A stretch of 64,000 bases of DNA. Origin: Vibrio hippocampi (lineage in GTDB: Bacteria > Pseudomonadota > Gammaproteobacteria > Enterobacterales > Vibrionaceae). Every line of letters starts with the position of its first letter. The first letter of the stretch is position 1. The notes under the pieces were generated by a model. That model searched no databases. It was not told the origin of the DNA and saw nothing but the letters and a program-made list of their open reading frames with translations. The stretch lies in the NCBI RefSeq assembly GCF_921292975.1, contig NZ_CAKLCM010000002.1, forward strand, positions 620,001 to 684,000, read 5' to 3'. Positions 26,482-40,476 of this stretch are shown here, piece by piece. The position numbers were made by a program, and so were the translations under genes.

Positions 26482-28233
26482 ATGTCGAAAAATCAAGACC
26501 AAACCACACTGCAGACCTTTAAGCGTTTATGGACTTATATCCGCGATTATAAAAAAGGCTTAGTGGTCGCCGTCATCGCGTTGGTCATTAACGCCGCCTC
26601 AGATACCTATATGATCTCGCTCCTAAAGCCTCTCCTTGATGAAGGTTTTGGTAATATTGAGTCAAACTTCTTGCAAATCTTACCACTGATTATTATTGCC
26701 ATGATGTTTGTTCGTGGTTTGAGTGGTTTTGTCTCAACCTACTGCCTCAGCTGGGTGTCAGGCAATGTCGTGATGCAGTTGCGCCGTAAAGTGTTTAATC
26801 ACTTTATGCATATGCCCGTCTCTTTCTTTGATAGGGAATCGACGGGGGGATTACTCTCTCGTATTACTTATGACTCCGAGCAGGTAGCGGGTGCCACCAG
26901 TCGAGCTTTGGTGAGCATCGTCCGTGAAGGGGCATCGATCATTGGCTTGTTAGGTTTGATGTTCTGGAGTAGCTGGAAGCTTTCACTGGTTTTGCTGCTT
27001 GTCGCGCCTGTGGTCGCCTGGGCAATTCGTATTGTATCAAAACGCTTCCGTAGTATTTCTCGTAATATGCAAACTTCGATGGGGCATATGACGACATCGG
27101 CAGAACAGATGCTGAAAGGTCATAAAGTGGTGTTAAGTTATGGTGGTCAAGACGTAGAAAAAGCGCGTTTTGACAACGTAAGTAATAAAATGCGCCAACA
27201 AACCATGAAGATGGTGGCGGCGTCGGCTATTGCTAACCCAACGATACAGATGATCGCTTCAACGGCACTCGTTGCCGTGTTGTATCTTGCCAGTTTTGAT
27301 TCGGTTCGCAGTGAACTGACAGCGGGTACCTTTACCGTTATTTTCTCAGCCATGTTCTCATTAATGCGACCATTGAAGTCATTAACCAATGTCACGGCGG
27401 ATTTCCAACGTGGTATTGCCGCGAGCCAGACCTTGTTTGGTCTTATCGATCTTGATACTGAAAAAGACACGGGCACGTTAGAAACCGCTAAAGTGAAAGG
27501 CGACATTAAAGTCACTGATGTGACCTTTACCTATGACGGGACGGAAAAGCCAGCATTGAGAAATGTCAGCTTCGATCTGCCAGCAGGTAAAACCATCGCC
27601 TTGGTAGGTCGTTCCGGTTCGGGCAAAAGCACCATCGCCAACCTGTTTACTCGTTTCTATGATCTCGATAGTGGTTGTATTGAACTGGACGGTCACGCTA
27701 TCGACGAATATAAGCTGACTAACCTACGTCAACACTTTGCTCTGGTCTCGCAAAATGTGCATCTGTTTAACGATACGATTGCGAATAACATCGCGTATGC
27801 GGCGCAAGATGAATACAGCCGTGAACAGATTGAACGAGCGGCTAAGTTAGCTCACGCGATGGAGTTTGTTGATCGCATGGAAGACGGTCTTGATACCATG
27901 ATTGGTGAAAATGGAGCCAGCTTGTCGGGTGGTCAACGTCAACGTGTCGCCATTGCCCGCGCGTTATTGCGTGATGCTCCGGTGCTGATCCTTGATGAAG
28001 CGACATCAGCTTTGGATACCGAATCTGAACGTGCGATTCAGTCAGCGTTAGATGAACTACAAAAAGATAAAACCGTACTGGTTATCGCCCACCGTTTATC
28101 GACCATCGAAGAAGCCGACGAAATACTGGTTGTCGAAGAAGGTGAGATTGTTGAGCGTGGCGATCATGCGACGCTACTCGCAGCAAAAGGTGCCTATGCG
28201 CAATTGCATAAGATTCAGTTTGGTGTCCAGTAG
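26482..28233 (+). CDS. msbA: Lipid A export ABC transporter MsbA
   Basis: 583-residue half-transporter that flips lipid A-core across the inner membrane. Six N-terminal helices, then the ATPase with Walker [10 protein letters not shown] (about 376), signature LSGGQRQR (about 482) and Walker [12 protein letters not shown]. Stop overlaps the lpxK start by one base. First gene of msbA-lpxK-ycaR-kdsB. No good Shine-Dalgarno is seen before the ATG. Confidence 0.96.
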   Translation: MSKNQDQTTLQTFKRLWTYIRDYKKGLVVAVIALVINAASDTYMISLLKPLLDEGFGNIESNFLQILPLIIIAMMFVRGLSGFVSTYCLSWVSGNVVMQLRRKVFNHFMHMPVSFFDRESTGGLLSRITYDSEQVAGATSRALVSIVREGASIIGLLGLMFWSSWKLSLVLLLVAPVVAWAIRIVSKRFRSISRNMQTSMGHMTTSAEQMLKGHKVVLSYGGQDVEKARFDNVSNKMRQQTMKMVAASAIANPTIQMIASTALVAVLYLASFDSVRSELTAGTFTVIFSAMFSLMRPLKSLTNVTADFQRGIAASQTLFGLIDLDTEKDTGTLETAKVKGDIKVTDVTFTYDGTEKPALRNVSFDLPAGKTIALVGRSGSGKSTIANLFTRFYDLDSGCIELDGHAIDEYKLTNLRQHFALVSQNVHLFNDTIANNIAYAAQDEYSREQIERAAKLAHAMEFVDRMEDGLDTMIGENGASLSGGQRQRVAIARALLRDAPVLILDEATSALDTESERAIQSALDELQKDKTVLVIAHRLSTIEEADEILVVEEGEIVERGDHATLLAAKGAYAQLHKIQFGVQ

Positions 28234-29243
28234 TGGTTGAAAAACTTTGGTTTGAAAACCATCCCATCCGTTATCTTCTATGGCCACTATTGTGGCCATT
28301 AAGTCGTCTTTATCTATTGATTGCCAAGCAGCGCCGAGCCCGTTATCAATCGGGCAGTAAAGTGCGCTATAAAGCCAGCGTACCGGTGATTGTTGTTGGC
28401 AACATCACCGCTGGGGGAAATGGTAAAACCCCAATGGTTATCTGGCTGATAGAGCAACTGCAGGCGCAGGGTTATAAACCGGGTGTGGTTTCGCGAGGCT
28501 ATGGTGGCAAAGCAGAGCGTTATCCGCTCGTGGTCGAGGAGGGTACTCGTACTTCACAATCTGGCGATGAACCCAAGCTTATCTATAACCGAACCCAAGT
28601 TCCTGTGGTGGTCGACCCTGTTCGCAGTAATGCGGTGAAACAAGTCGAGCAGATGGGCGTTGATGTGGTGATTACTGACGATGGACTACAACACTATGCA
28701 TTAGATCGTAGCTTTGAAATCGTGGTGGTTGATGGCAAACGTAGATTCGGTAATCAACAAATAATTCCACTAGGTCCGTTGCGAGAGAGCACAGAGCGTC
28801 TTGATGAAGTCGATTTGATCGTCGTCAATGGTGGTCAAAGCCAGCGTACGGACGAGAAATGTTTCGTATTGAATGCTGAGCTGGCGAAAAACTTGCTGAC
28901 GGGGGAAGTGCTGCCATTATCAGGGCTGGGTTCATTAGCTGCTTTTGCTGGTATTGGACATCCGCCGCGATTTTTGGACACCCTCAATAGTTTGCATGCC
29001 AACGTTCAGCGCTTTGAGCCTTTTTCTGATCACCATGATTTTACTCAACAAGAGATCATGGCGTTGGCTCAAGGTATGGATAATGTCGTCATGACAGAAA
29101 AAGACGCGGTGAAGTGTCGCGCATTTGCACAAGATAATTGGTGGTATCTGCCTGTTTCAGCCCAATTTTCACAGCAGGATAGTCAGCAGATATTGCAACA
29201 AATAGGAAAGGTAATAGAAAGTTATGGATCATCGACTACTTGA
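28233..29243 (+). CDS. lpxK: Tetraacyldisaccharide 4'-kinase
   Basis: 336 residues. It phosphorylates the 4' position of the lipid A disaccharide at the inner membrane. An N-terminal membrane-associated helix ([17 protein letters not shown]) precedes the Walker [13 protein letters not shown] (about 55-66); conserved SRGYGG and [11 protein letters not shown] start overlaps the msbA stop. Confidence 0.95.
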   Translation: MVEKLWFENHPIRYLLWPLLWPLSRLYLLIAKQRRARYQSGSKVRYKASVPVIVVGNITAGGNGKTPMVIWLIEQLQAQGYKPGVVSRGYGGKAERYPLVVEEGTRTSQSGDEPKLIYNRTQVPVVVDPVRSNAVKQVEQMGVDVVITDDGLQHYALDRSFEIVVVDGKRRFGNQQIIPLGPLRESTERLDEVDLIVVNGGQSQRTDEKCFVLNAELAKNLLTGEVLPLSGLGSLAAFAGIGHPPRFLDTLNSLHANVQRFEPFSDHHDFTQQEIMALAQGMDNVVMTEKDAVKCRAFAQDNWWYLPVSAQFSQQDSQQILQQIGKVIESYGSSTT

Positions 29244-29403
29244 AATTGTCGCTTGCCCAGTGTGTAAGGGTAAACTGACCTTTGATAAGGTGCAGCAAGA
29301 ACTCATTTGTAAACTCGATCGTTTGGCGTATCCCATCAAAGAGGGGATTCCGGTTTTGCTTGAAGACGAAGCTCGAGCTATGACCATGGATGAGGGCAGA
29401 TAA
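29224..29403 (+). CDS. ycaR: Trm112-family zinc-ribbon-like small protein YcaR
   Basis: 59 residues beginning [16 protein letters not shown], with only the first CxxC pair; the second pair typical of zinc ribbons is absent, as in E. coli YcaR. It starts 20 bases inside lpxK and its stop overlaps the kdsB ATG by one base, so it is tightly coupled on both sides. Short genes like this are easily missed. Function unknown. Confidence 0.92.
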   Translation: MDHRLLEIVACPVCKGKLTFDKVQQELICKLDRLAYPIKEGIPVLLEDEARAMTMDEGR

Positions 29404-30161
29404 TGGCTTTTACAGTGATCATTCCCGCTCGCTACCAGTCGTCTCGACTACCGGGTAAGCCGTTGGCGGATATTGGTGGTATGCCAATGGTTCAACATGT
29501 CTATCAAAAGGCGTTGGCGTCGGGTGCAGAGCGAGTGGTTGTTGCGACAGATGATGAACGTGTACAGCAAGCGGTTAAAGCGTTTGGTGGCGAGGTCTGC
29601 ATGACATCACCCGATCATGAGTCAGGCACCGAACGTCTGGCTGAAGTGGTTAAACTATTGGGTTTGTCTGCGGATCAGATTGTGGTCAATGTGCAAGGTG
29701 ATGAACCATTAATTCCGTCTTCGATCATCGGTCAAGTCGCAACGAACCTTGAGCAAAGTGTCGCTCCAATGGCAACATTAGCCGTGGAGATTAGTGAACC
29801 AGACGAGGTGTTCAACCCCAATGCCGTTAAGGTCGTCACCGATGAGCAAGGTTATGCTTTGTATTTCAGCCGAGCAACCATCCCATGGGATCGTGACGCC
29901 TACGCTAATGGAGATAAACCCCGTGCTGTTCAGCCACTCATGCGACATATTGGCATTTATGCCTACCGCGCTGGTTTTATCAATACCTATGTCTCATGGC
30001 AGCCAAGTGCGCTTGAGAGAATAGAGAGCCTAGAGCAGCTTCGCGTGCTTTGGTATGGCGAGAAAATCCATGTCGCTGTGGCAAAAGAGGCACCGCCAGC
30101 AGGCGTCGATACGCCAGCTGATTTGCAACACGTGCGAGCGATTGTTGCAGCGACAAAGTAG
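29403..30161 (+). CDS. kdsB: 3-deoxy-manno-octulosonate cytidylyltransferase (CMP-Kdo synthetase)
   Basis: 252 residues. It activates Kdo with CTP for attachment to lipid A. Nucleotidyltransferase start [19 protein letters not shown], then [11 protein letters not shown] and the Kdo-site [15 protein letters not shown]. Start overlaps ycaR. Last gene of the msbA operon. Confidence 0.96.
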   Translation: MAFTVIIPARYQSSRLPGKPLADIGGMPMVQHVYQKALASGAERVVVATDDERVQQAVKAFGGEVCMTSPDHESGTERLAEVVKLLGLSADQIVVNVQGDEPLIPSSIIGQVATNLEQSVAPMATLAVEISEPDEVFNPNAVKVVTDEQGYALYFSRATIPWDRDAYANGDKPRAVQPLMRHIGIYAYRAGFINTYVSWQPSALERIESLEQLRVLWYGEKIHVAVAKEAPPAGVDTPADLQHVRAIVAATK

Positions 30162-30166
30162 AGTTT

Positions 30167-30187
30167 AAAAGGGCTTACAAGCCTTTT
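30167..30187. terminator. Probable bidirectional terminator between kdsB and rluE
   Basis: AAAAGG-(G)-CTT pairs with AAGCCTTTT with one bulged base, with short A and T runs on either side. It overlaps the stop codon of the minus-strand rluE. Weaker than the other terminators here. Confidence 0.5.
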
Positions 30188-30882
30188 AGAGCAGGGTGAG
30201 AGTGATCGAGTTGTTGCCACTCTCCACTCGCGAGATCATTCAACTCAAACGCACCAATAGAAGCACGGATCAAGCGCAGAGTCGGAAAACCAATATTGGC
30301 GGTCATACGGCGAACTTGTCGGTTTCGACCCTCAACAATGGTAATGCTTAGCCAAGTGGTTGGAATGTTGGCTCGAAAACGCACGGGTGGATGACGATCC
30401 CATACCTTGGGTTCATCGATGACGGCTACCTGAGCGGGTAAGGTTGGACCATCTTTCAAAACCACCCCTTTACGGAGTTTGTCTAGAGCTTGTTCATCGG
30501 GCGCACCATCCACTTGTACCCAATAGGTTTTAGGGGATTTTGAATTGGGTTGGGTGAGTTTAGCCTGCAAAATACCATCGTTGGTGAGCACCATTAAACC
30601 TTCACTGTCACGGTCTAAACGTCCCGCAGCGTAAATCTCTTTAATCGGGATAAAGTCTGCCAATGTTTGTCGCCCATCGCCGTCAGTAAATTGGCTCAGA
30701 GTGTCGAATGGCTTGTTGAAAATCACCACCTTACGATTCTCTTTTGACACCGTTGGTTTTGCTTTATCGGCTTGAGATTTTTTTGCTCCGTTCGACGGGT
30801 TGCTCTTCGGATTGTGTTTAAAACGCTTGCTGGTGGAGCGTGTGTTTGATGTGTTTTTGTTTGCTACTAACTGTCGCGTCAT
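30175..30882 (-). CDS. rluE: 23S rRNA pseudouridine(2457) synthase RluE
   Basis: 235 residues from [10 protein letters not shown], chosen because AAGG stands 8 bases before it on the minus strand. A basic, probably disordered tail of about 50 residues precedes the catalytic domain. That domain has the RsuA-family motif [20 protein letters not shown] with the catalytic Asp, and [10 protein letters not shown]. No S4 domain is visible, which fits RluE rather than RluB/RluF. Convergent with kdsB, divergent from icd. Confidence 0.9.
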   Translation of the reverse strand: MTRQLVANKNTSNTRSTSKRFKHNPKSNPSNGAKKSQADKAKPTVSKENRKVVIFNKPFDTLSQFTDGDGRQTLADFIPIKEIYAAGRLDRDSEGLMVLTNDGILQAKLTQPNSKSPKTYWVQVDGAPDEQALDKLRKGVVLKDGPTLPAQVAVIDEPKVWDRHPPVRFRANIPTTWLSITIVEGRNRQVRRMTANIGFPTLRLIRASIGAFELNDLASGEWQQLDHSHPALKGL

Positions 30883-33412
<2,530 letters not shown>

Positions 33413-33431
33413 CCCAAACAGCGATTAACTG

Positions 33432-33458
33432 AAAAAACCACCGTAAGGTGGTTTTTTT
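33432..33458 (+). terminator. icd terminator
   Basis: AAAAAACCACC pairs with GGTGGTTTTTT around GTAA. The A run also allows use from the convergent cspD side. Confidence 0.9.
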
Positions 33459-33511
33459 ATGGCTGTGTTTTCAGTTATTGAGCTTGATAGCTGTTCAAGT
33501 CAATAGTGATT

Positions 33512-33733
33512 CTACTTGGCAGCGTCGCCTTCTACCGGCGTGACAGAACTGGCGTGGTAACCTTTTGGTCCTTCTTCCAATTCGTAATTAACTTGCTGTC
33601 CTGCTTTCAGGGTACGATATCCATCCATATTAATGGTTGAGTAGTGAGCAAAGATGTCACCGTCTCCTCCCTCAGGACAAATAAACCCAAACCCTTTAGC
33701 ATTGTTGAACCATTTTACTGTACCTGTAGCCAT
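33512..33733 (-). CDS. cspD: Cold-shock-like protein CspD
   Basis: 73 residues, a single cold-shock OB fold. RNP-1-like KGFGFICPE and RNP-2-like DIFAHYS are intact, and GYRTLKAGQ matches CspD. In E. coli CspD is a replication inhibitor of stationary phase encoded beside clpS, as here. The start MATGTVKW is preferred over a start three codons upstream because GAGGG then has a 9-base spacing. Confidence 0.93.
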   Translation of the reverse strand: MATGTVKWFNNAKGFGFICPEGGDGDIFAHYSTINMDGYRTLKAGQQVNYELEEGPKGYHASSVTPVEGDAAK

Positions 33734-34252
33734 GCTATACATCCCTCATGCATTTTGTTACTTACGTCACTTGAATACACTACACCAGCAGTGCGATCTT
33801 CCCTAGAGTGACAACCAACTGATTGTTATTAACAGCTTGTGTGACGAAATCTGTTAAAAATTTAGCCACTAGTTAACCACTCTAGCCAAACATTACCGGT
33901 AGTCAATAGTAAAATAGTTCAAATAGCCACATATGCTATACATATGACGTTTAGTTTTAACAAATGCTTAAAGCTAATATTATTTTCATATCAACTTCAT
34001 GTAATCTATGGATATTGTCCGACGCCCTTCGATAAGAGTAAGCAATCGACGCTGTTTAATTCGTCATTCGGCTCAGATATGACACACACTAATAGCATTG
34101 TTTTATTTGCAGCGATACAATTGGTGCATTAGTCTCTAAATAAGAGATGCTTTTCGAGTGTTGCTGGCGTTAGATAAGTCAATCATTTGCCCGATCTTTG
34201 CCCACGACACGTACCTTTAAATCGAACGACGAAAACTCTCACAAAACTGGCC
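33734..34252. other. Divergent intergenic region cspD/clpS
   Basis: About 520 bp with no gene. It contains the AT-rich palindromic motif CATATGctataCATATG near 33932-33948. The promoters of cspD and clpS must lie here, but I cannot place them with confidence. Confidence 0.45.
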
Positions 34253-34573
34253 ATGAGTAGAAATTTTGAATGGGTGACTCCAGACTCAGATTTATTGGAG
34301 AAGGAAGAAACTAAGGTTGAACCGCCGGCGATGTATAACGTCATTTTGAACAACGATGATTACACACCGATGGATTTTGTAGTCGAAATCTTGGAACGCT
34401 TTTTTTCACTCGACGGAGACAAGGCGACACAGGTAATGCTAACAGTGCATTACGAAGGCAAAGCAGTCTGTGGCACTTACACATCAGAAGTCGCTGAAAC
34501 CAAAGTAGCTCAAGTGACCATGTATTCACGGGAACACGAACACCCACTTTTGTGTACCATGGAAAAAGCCTAA
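34253..34573 (+). CDS. clpS: ATP-dependent Clp protease adaptor ClpS
   Basis: 106 residues, exactly the E. coli length. It binds N-degrons (N-terminal Leu, Phe, Trp, Tyr) and passes them to ClpA. Conserved N-degron pocket segment [14 protein letters not shown] and C-terminal [10 protein letters not shown]. The ATG at 34253 gives MSRNFEW; an upstream frame extension has no homology. 41 bp before clpA. Confidence 0.95.
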   Translation: MSRNFEWVTPDSDLLEKEETKVEPPAMYNVILNNDDYTPMDFVVEILERFFSLDGDKATQVMLTVHYEGKAVCGTYTSEVAETKVAQVTMYSREHEHPLLCTMEKA

Positions 34574-34614
34574 TTTATATTCGGATGTCACATGATATCC
34601 CTTAGGAGGTACGT

Positions 34615-36897
34615 ATGCTTAACAAAGAACTAGAATCGAGTCTGAACGGAGCTTTCTCTCGCGCTCGCGATATGCGACACGAATTTATGACCGTCGAGCA
34701 TCTCCTGTTAGCTTTGTTAGAAAATGACTCAGCAAAAGAAGCGCTAACGGCTTGTGATGCTAAGTTAGATAGTCTGCAGGGCGAGCTTGAAATGTTTATT
34801 GAGCAGACCACGCCTCTCATTCCAGATAATGATGAAACTCGTGAGACTCAGCCAACGCTGAGCTTTCAGCGAGTTTTACAACGCGCTGTATTCCATGTGC
34901 AATCCTCAGGTCGCAGTGAAGTCGCAGGCGCTAATGTTTTGGTGGCTATTTTTAGCGAACAAGAATCTCACGCGGCTTACTTACTCAAGAAAAACGACAT
35001 CAGTCGCTTGGATATCGTCAACTTCATCTCTCACGGCATTACTAAAAGCTCGGACTCAACGGGTGACAGCAGCGCGGGTAGCGGCTCAATGGGCAGCAAT
35101 AATGAGAATATTGAAGATGTCAGCAACGAAGAGCGATTAGAAAGCTTTGCCACCAACCTCAATCAAGTCGCCAGAGAGGGCAATATTGACCCACTGATCG
35201 GTCGCGATAAAGAGCTTGAACGCACCATTCAAGTGTTATGCCGCCGTCGCAAGAATAACCCGTTATTAGTGGGTGAAGCCGGGGTTGGTAAGACCGCTAT
35301 TGCGGAAGGTTTAGCTTGGAGAATTGTTGAAGGACAAGTGCCAGAAGTCATCAAAGACAGTGTCATCTACTCCTTAGATATTGGTTCATTGCTGGCTGGT
35401 ACGAAATATCGTGGTGATTTTGAGAAACGTTTCAAGACCATCCTTAAACAACTTGAAAAAGAAGACGATGCCATCCTTTTCATTGATGAGATCCATACGA
35501 TCATCGGTGCCGGCGCCGCTTCTGGCGGTCAAGTCGATGCCGCGAACTTGATCAAACCTCTGCTTAGCAGCGGTAAGCTACGTTGTATTGGCTCGACAAC
35601 CTACCAAGAGTACAGCAACATCTTTGACAAAGAGCGCGCTTTATCTCGTCGTTTCCAAAAGATTGATGTGGTCGAACCGTCTCTTGATGACACGACTAAG
35701 ATTTTGATGGGACTTAAGCCTAAGTACGAACAGCACCATGAAGTTCGTTATACCAATAAGGCACTGCGTGCTGCGGTGGAGTTGTCCGCTAAGTACATCA
35801 ACGAAAGACATTTACCAGACAAAGCAATTGACGTGATTGATGAAGCGGGTGCTCGCAGTCGTTTGGTGCCGGCGAGTCGCCGCAAAAAAACCGTGAATGT
35901 ATCGGACATCGAAGCGATGGTCGCTAAGATGGCTCGTATTCCTGAAAAGTCAGTATCATCGTCAGATAAGGACATTCTGCAAAGCCTTGACGAGCAGATG
36001 AAGATGTTAGTCTTCGGTCAGGATCAAGCCATTGATGTGCTGTGCGAAGCCATTAAGATGACCCGAGCGGGTCTGGGACATGACGATAGACCGGTTGGTT
36101 CTTTCTTGTTTGCTGGACCGACTGGGGTTGGTAAAACCGAAGTGACGGTGCAGTTGTCTAAACTGCTTGGCATTGAATTGCTCCGTTTCGATATGTCTGA
36201 GTATGGGGAACGTCACTCAGTAAGTCGCCTGATTGGTGCGCCTCCGGGTTATGTGGGGTACGATCAAGGCGGATTGTTAACGGACTCGGTCATTAAGCAT
36301 CCTCACTCTGTTGTGCTACTGGATGAGATTGAGAAAGCGCACCCAGACATCTTTAACCTACTGCTACAGGTGATGGATAACGGTACGCTGACCGACAACA
36401 ATGGTCGCAAAGCGGATTTCCGTAATGTTATCTTAGTCATGACCAGTAATGCGGGTGTGGCTGAAACAGAGAAAAAATCAATTGGTCTTATTCAACAAGA
36501 CCATAAACCGGACGCGATGGGTGCGATTAAGCAAGTGTTTACTCCCGAGTTCCGCAACCGCCTAGATGGTATTATTTGGTTCAATAGCCTTGATGATTCG
36601 GTGATTCATCAGGTAGTGGATAAATTTATCGTTGAGCTGCAAGCACAACTTGATTCCCGAGGTGTGTCTATGGAGGTCTCGGCTGACGCGAGAGATTGGT
36701 TAGCGGTCAAAGGTTATGACAAGACCATGGGCGCAAGACCTATGGGGCGCGTGATTCAAGATAAGTTGAAGAAACCACTGGCTAATGAACTGTTATTTGG
36801 CGCGCTAGTTGATGGCGGTACGGTGAAAGTGACTTTAGTCGAAGATGAACTTGAGTTTGAGTACGTTGGCGCGAAAGAAGCGGAATTGCACCATTAA
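34615..36897 (+). CDS. clpA: ATP-dependent Clp protease ATP-binding subunit ClpA
   Basis: 760-residue AAA+ unfoldase. N-domain (about 1-145; [17 protein letters not shown]), D1 with Walker A GEAGVGKT near 220, D2 with Walker A GPTGVGKT near 501, and the ClpP-docking IGL tripeptide in KSIGLIQQ near 623. Strong ribosome site AGGAGG. With ClpS, Bpt and Aat in the neighbourhood, it forms an N-degron degradation set. Confidence 0.97.
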   Translation: MLNKELESSLNGAFSRARDMRHEFMTVEHLLLALLENDSAKEALTACDAKLDSLQGELEMFIEQTTPLIPDNDETRETQPTLSFQRVLQRAVFHVQSSGRSEVAGANVLVAIFSEQESHAAYLLKKNDISRLDIVNFISHGITKSSDSTGDSSAGSGSMGSNNENIEDVSNEERLESFATNLNQVAREGNIDPLIGRDKELERTIQVLCRRRKNNPLLVGEAGVGKTAIAEGLAWRIVEGQVPEVIKDSVIYSLDIGSLLAGTKYRGDFEKRFKTILKQLEKEDDAILFIDEIHTIIGAGAASGGQVDAANLIKPLLSSGKLRCIGSTTYQEYSNIFDKERALSRRFQKIDVVEPSLDDTTKILMGLKPKYEQHHEVRYTNKALRAAVELSAKYINERHLPDKAIDVIDEAGARSRLVPASRRKKTVNVSDIEAMVAKMARIPEKSVSSSDKDILQSLDEQMKMLVFGQDQAIDVLCEAIKMTRAGLGHDDRPVGSFLFAGPTGVGKTEVTVQLSKLLGIELLRFDMSEYGERHSVSRLIGAPPGYVGYDQGGLLTDSVIKHPHSVVLLDEIEKAHPDIFNLLLQVMDNGTLTDNNGRKADFRNVILVMTSNAGVAETEKKSIGLIQQDHKPDAMGAIKQVFTPEFRNRLDGIIWFNSLDDSVIHQVVDKFIVELQAQLDSRGVSMEVSADARDWLAVKGYDKTMGARPMGRVIQDKLKKPLANELLFGALVDGGTVKVTLVEDELEFEYVGAKEAELHH

Positions 36898-36930
36898 CAG
36901 TATCATCATGACAACATCACTATGACAACA

Positions 36931-36959
36931 AAAAACGGAGCTTAAAGCTCCGTTTTTTT
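36931..36959. terminator. Bidirectional terminator clpA/infA
   Basis: ACGGAGC / GCTCCGT stem with A5 before and T7 after, between the convergent genes. Confidence 0.9.
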
Positions 36960-36981
36960 GTGTTCGGTTAAACCTTAAAGA

Positions 36982-37200
<219 letters not shown>

Positions 37201-37279
37201 TTAATCCTCTTTGAAATGTGGCGCTTTTAACGGCTGCAAATTGTGCCGATAAAACTGTGATATGTAAAGTCGGGGTATT

Positions 37280-37978
37280 CTACCCTTGCCACCGCTGATT
37301 TACTAGCCTTTGATGAGGTACAAATCGTGTTTTATAGTTCATCGCGGCGCATTCGTCGATTTGATAACCTAAATATAACCATTGAAACTGCCTTTGTTGG
37401 CATAATTCAATCTGGCATAACACAGCATAAGTGCCGAGAGATAAGGGGTAATCAGGATCGAAGAAAGTGTAAAAGGCACTCGCACTATTGGAAAGCACAT
37501 CAGTCACGGCGACAGCGACCAACTTTTCCCCCTCATAGATATGAAGATAATGCATCGTTAGCCAGCCACATTTGGCAAAGTCGTGAAATACCTGAGTATT
37601 AGGCGGATACATGCTGCCATCGGAATGCCGAGCGGTGATATAGCGTTCATAGAGTGAATACCAGCCCTCATCCAATTGTTGTTTCAGTTGCCATGTGAGC
37701 GCTTGGCATTTGTTGTTTAGTCGCTTTTGACTCTTAGAGGGAGTGAAGTCGGGTATTGATACTCTTATTGCTTGGCATGCCTGACACTGGCGACAGTGAG
37801 GTTTATATATGGTGTTCCCGCTACGTCTAAAGCCATTGGCAAGCAGCATCTCAAAAGCATCTTGATAGTGATAACTTTGCTCCAATACCACCGCCACTTG
37901 CTCCATTTGGTTCGCTAAGTAACTGCATGCGTGTGGTTGGCTCAGCCCAATTCTAATTTGCTGGGTAGGTTGATTCAT
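37280..37978 (-). CDS. bpt: Aspartate/glutamate leucyltransferase Bpt
   Basis: 232 residues. It attaches Leu from Leu-tRNA to proteins starting with Asp or Glu, turning them into ClpS substrates. ATE-family signature CRQCQACQAIRV near 62-73 and the GNAT-like C-terminal part with YLGYQIDECAAMNYK. E. coli lacks this gene; its presence between infA and aat is typical of Vibrio. Start overlaps the aat stop by 4 bases, so the two are one operon. Confidence 0.94.
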   Translation of the reverse strand: MNQPTQQIRIGLSQPHACSYLANQMEQVAVVLEQSYHYQDAFEMLLANGFRRSGNTIYKPHCRQCQACQAIRVSIPDFTPSKSQKRLNNKCQALTWQLKQQLDEGWYSLYERYITARHSDGSMYPPNTQVFHDFAKCGWLTMHYLHIYEGEKLVAVAVTDVLSNSASAFYTFFDPDYPLSLGTYAVLCQIELCQQRQFQWLYLGYQIDECAAMNYKTRFVPHQRLVNQRWQG

Positions 37979-38808
37979 AAACGTTCCGAATCCTCTGGTC
38001 GCGACGGCTCATGAGATATTGAGGACTCTTGAGCTACAGAGAGTGGCGCAGAGACAAGAAGCTTTTGAGATTCAATCAGCTCTTTAGAAACACACAGTTC
38101 TTTAGAAACAAAAAGCTCTTGAGGGACAAAGCAATCGAGTGGCAAGGATTGGCTGCGATGTTGTAATAATTGGTCGATAAAGTCCGACCTTGTGAGCTCT
38201 TTGGCGCCCAATGAAGCTAGGTGCGGATTCATTACTTGGCAATCGATCAATTGTCCGCCTTTGCGAGCAAAATGGTGACAAAAATACCAAAGTGCAGTTT
38301 TGGACGCATTTGAGACCAGTGAGAACATTGATTCACCACAAAACAGTCTACCGATGGACAGACCGTATAACCCGCCAACCAAACGCTCATCCTGCCAAAC
38401 TTCCACAGAATGACAATGACCTTGTTTGGCAAGTTCACTATAGGCTTGTTGCATGTCTGAGCTGAGCCAAGTCTCCTCTGGAGGACGCAGTTCAGCGCAG
38501 AGTTTGATCACTTCATTAGTGGCTTGATTGATCGTCACCTTGAAGCCCACTTTTCGCTGATGTTTCCTAAGGCTTTTCGACGGACAATAATCGCTAGGAT
38601 CGAATACCGCTCTTGGGGCGGGGCTCCACCAAAGAATAGGTTCATCGGGACCAAACCATGGAAAAATCCCATTCTGATAAGCACACAGAATACGTTGCGG
38701 GTTTAAGTCGCCACCAAACGCTAACAGACCATTCGGCTCGCAAAGGGCTTCAAATGGCGAAGGGAAAGCAAAATTATCCAACGCTAATTCAGGTAGATAG
38801 AGAGTCAT
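37975..38808 (-). CDS. aat: Leucyl/phenylalanyl-tRNA--protein transferase with repeat extension
   Basis: 277 residues, about 40 more than usual. The normal Aat domain (FPWFGPDEPILWWSPAPRAVF; GGLYGLSIGRLFCGESMF; IDCQVMNPHLASLGA) ends near residue 230. It adds Leu or Phe to proteins with N-terminal Lys or Arg, making ClpS substrates. The extra C-terminus is made of seven degenerate hexapeptides (FVPQEL, FVSKEL, CVSKEL, IESQKL, LVSAPL, SVAQES, SISHEP) encoded by an 18-bp tandem repeat. It ends in a 4-base overlap with bpt. The extension is probably dispensable for catalysis (inference). Confidence 0.95.
   Translation of the reverse strand: MTLYLPELALDNFAFPSPFEALCEPNGLLAFGGDLNPQRILCAYQNGIFPWFGPDEPILWWSPAPRAVFDPSDYCPSKSLRKHQRKVGFKVTINQATNEVIKLCAELRPPEETWLSSDMQQAYSELAKQGHCHSVEVWQDERLVGGLYGLSIGRLFCGESMFSLVSNASKTALWYFCHHFARKGGQLIDCQVMNPHLASLGAKELTRSDFIDQLLQHRSQSLPLDCFVPQELFVSKELCVSKELIESQKLLVSAPLSVAQESSISHEPSRPEDSERL
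38006..38131 (-). repeat. 18-bp tandem repeat inside the aat 3' end
   Basis: Units of the type AGCTCTTTAGAAACA recur every 18 bp (starts near 38024, 38042, 38060, 38078, 38096, 38114 on the plus strand), in phase with the reading frame. They give hexapeptides of pattern (F/C/I/L)VSxEL. Divergence rises towards the aat stop. Confidence 0.85.
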
Positions 38809-39167
38809 AGTTAGCTTATCAGAGAGAGTGATTCATTGTTTACGTTGAATCCTGCTCGTGATGGTTTCCTTTGTCGGTGGGATGAATATACCCAAGTTAC
38901 CTCAAGATGTAGAGTTCAGAGGTAACTTGGGTATATCAATACTATAGAAGAGGCAAGTCGATATTTTAAGTGAATAAAATCATCGAGCAAGCGCTTATCA
39001 TGGTGATGTACTCGTTAGCTAGTATTGTTTGTCGAATAAAACAGCAATGACACGGTGTTTTACGCTAGCGTTTAGCCTTTAGATTGGTTACGCTGCTGAG
39101 TACGAAAAATTGTTACCGCTCACTGAAAATAGATAGGCAGTGAGAAACTAAGGATTGAGTTCAACTA
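38809..39167. other. Divergent intergenic region aat/aroA
   Basis: About 360 bp without a gene; it contains the 18-bp inverted repeat element at 38886-38936. The aroA leader has AAGGATTGAG about 18 bases before the start; no promoter can be fixed. Confidence 0.5.
38886..38936. repeat. Large palindromic intergenic element (18-bp arms)
   Basis: Left arm 38886-38903 (begins ATATACCCAAGTTACC) is exactly complementary to 38919-38936, with a 15-base loop. There is no T tract, so it is not a normal terminator. A half-copy sharing ATATACCCAAGTTA and a following TGTAGA occurs near 53543-53570. It looks like a dispersed vibrio palindromic repeat. Confidence 0.8.
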
Positions 39168-40448
39168 ATGGAAAGCTTAACACTTCAACCGATTTCAAAA
39201 GTGTCAGGAACCGTTAACCTACCAGGGTCAAAAAGTGTTTCTAACCGCGCGCTACTTCTAGCAGCTTTAGCAAAAGGTCAAACCCGTCTTACCAACCTAC
39301 TCGATAGCGACGATATTCGTCATATGTTGAACGCGTTAACCAAGCTTGGTGTCGATTATCAGTTGTCCGCAGACAAAACCGAATGTGTCGTCAATGGTTT
39401 AGGGCGTGCATTTCAGGTGTCCGACCTCACCGAACTGTTTTTAGGCAATGCTGGAACGGCAATGCGTCCATTAGCCGCTGCGTTATGTTTGGGTGAGGGT
39501 GAGTATGTACTTACTGGTGAACCTCGAATGAAAGAGCGTCCGATTGGTCACTTAGTGGATGCATTGCAACAAGCGGGTGCTAAAGTTGACTATCTTGAGA
39601 ATAAAAACTATCCGCCTCTAAAAATTCAAGGCACTGGACTTGAAGGCGGCAAGGTTTCTATCGACGGCTCTATTTCTAGCCAGTTTTTGACCGCATTTTT
39701 GATGGCGGCTCCTTTGGCGAAAGGGGATACCAAAATTGAAATTGTCGGTGATCTGGTTTCAAAACCTTATATTGATATTACCTTGCATATCATGGCTCAA
39801 TTTGGTGTTGAGGTTGAAAATAACGACTATCAGAGCTTTGTGGTAAAAGGTGGTCAACAATATCAAGCGCCGGGTCACTTCTTAGTAGAAGGGGATGCTT
39901 CTTCTGCCTCGTATTTCTTGGCGGCCGCTGCCATTAAAGGGGGCGAAATTAAGGTCACGGGGATTGGTAAAAATAGTATTCAAGGAGATATTCACTTCGC
40001 GGATGCACTGGAAAAAATGGGTGCAGAAATTGAATGGGGTGACGATTACATCCTGTGCCGCAAAGGTGAATTGAACGGCATCGATATGGATTACAACCAT
40101 ATTCCAGACGCAGCGATGACTATTGCGACGACGGCACTGTTTGCTAAGGGAACGACGGCTATTCGCAATGTGTATAACTGGCGTGTTAAAGAGACCGATA
40201 GACTGTCAGCAATGGCGACAGAGCTAAGAAAAGTCGGTGCAAAAGTAGAAGAAGGTGAAGACTATATCATCGTTGAACCGTTAGAAAACCTGACTCACGC
40301 AGCGATTGATACCTATGACGATCACCGAATGGCGATGTGCTTCTCTTTGGTGGCACTGAGTGATACGCCAGTGACAATCAATGATCCAAAATGCACCTCA
40401 AAAACGTTCCCAGATTATTTCGATAAACTGGCAGGATTGAGTCAATAA
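39168..40448 (+). CDS. aroA: 3-phosphoshikimate 1-carboxyvinyltransferase (EPSP synthase)
   Basis: 426 residues, class I length. Sixth step of the shikimate pathway. Conserved [17 protein letters not shown] near 20-36, [29 protein letters not shown], and C-terminal [14 protein letters not shown]. Monocistronic with its own terminator. Confidence 0.97.
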   Translation: MESLTLQPISKVSGTVNLPGSKSVSNRALLLAALAKGQTRLTNLLDSDDIRHMLNALTKLGVDYQLSADKTECVVNGLGRAFQVSDLTELFLGNAGTAMRPLAAALCLGEGEYVLTGEPRMKERPIGHLVDALQQAGAKVDYLENKNYPPLKIQGTGLEGGKVSIDGSISSQFLTAFLMAAPLAKGDTKIEIVGDLVSKPYIDITLHIMAQFGVEVENNDYQSFVVKGGQQYQAPGHFLVEGDASSASYFLAAAAIKGGEIKVTGIGKNSIQGDIHFADALEKMGAEIEWGDDYILCRKGELNGIDMDYNHIPDAAMTIATTALFAKGTTAIRNVYNWRVKETDRLSAMATELRKVGAKVEEGEDYIIVEPLENLTHAAIDTYDDHRMAMCFSLVALSDTPVTINDPKCTSKTFPDYFDKLAGLSQ

Positions 40449-40476
40449 TTAATGTTAGTGCTCTGAATCAAGATAG

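Noticed and set aside
36908..36930. ATGACAACA repeated twice behind clpA
   Set aside because: Only two short copies 14 bp apart; too little to call an array.
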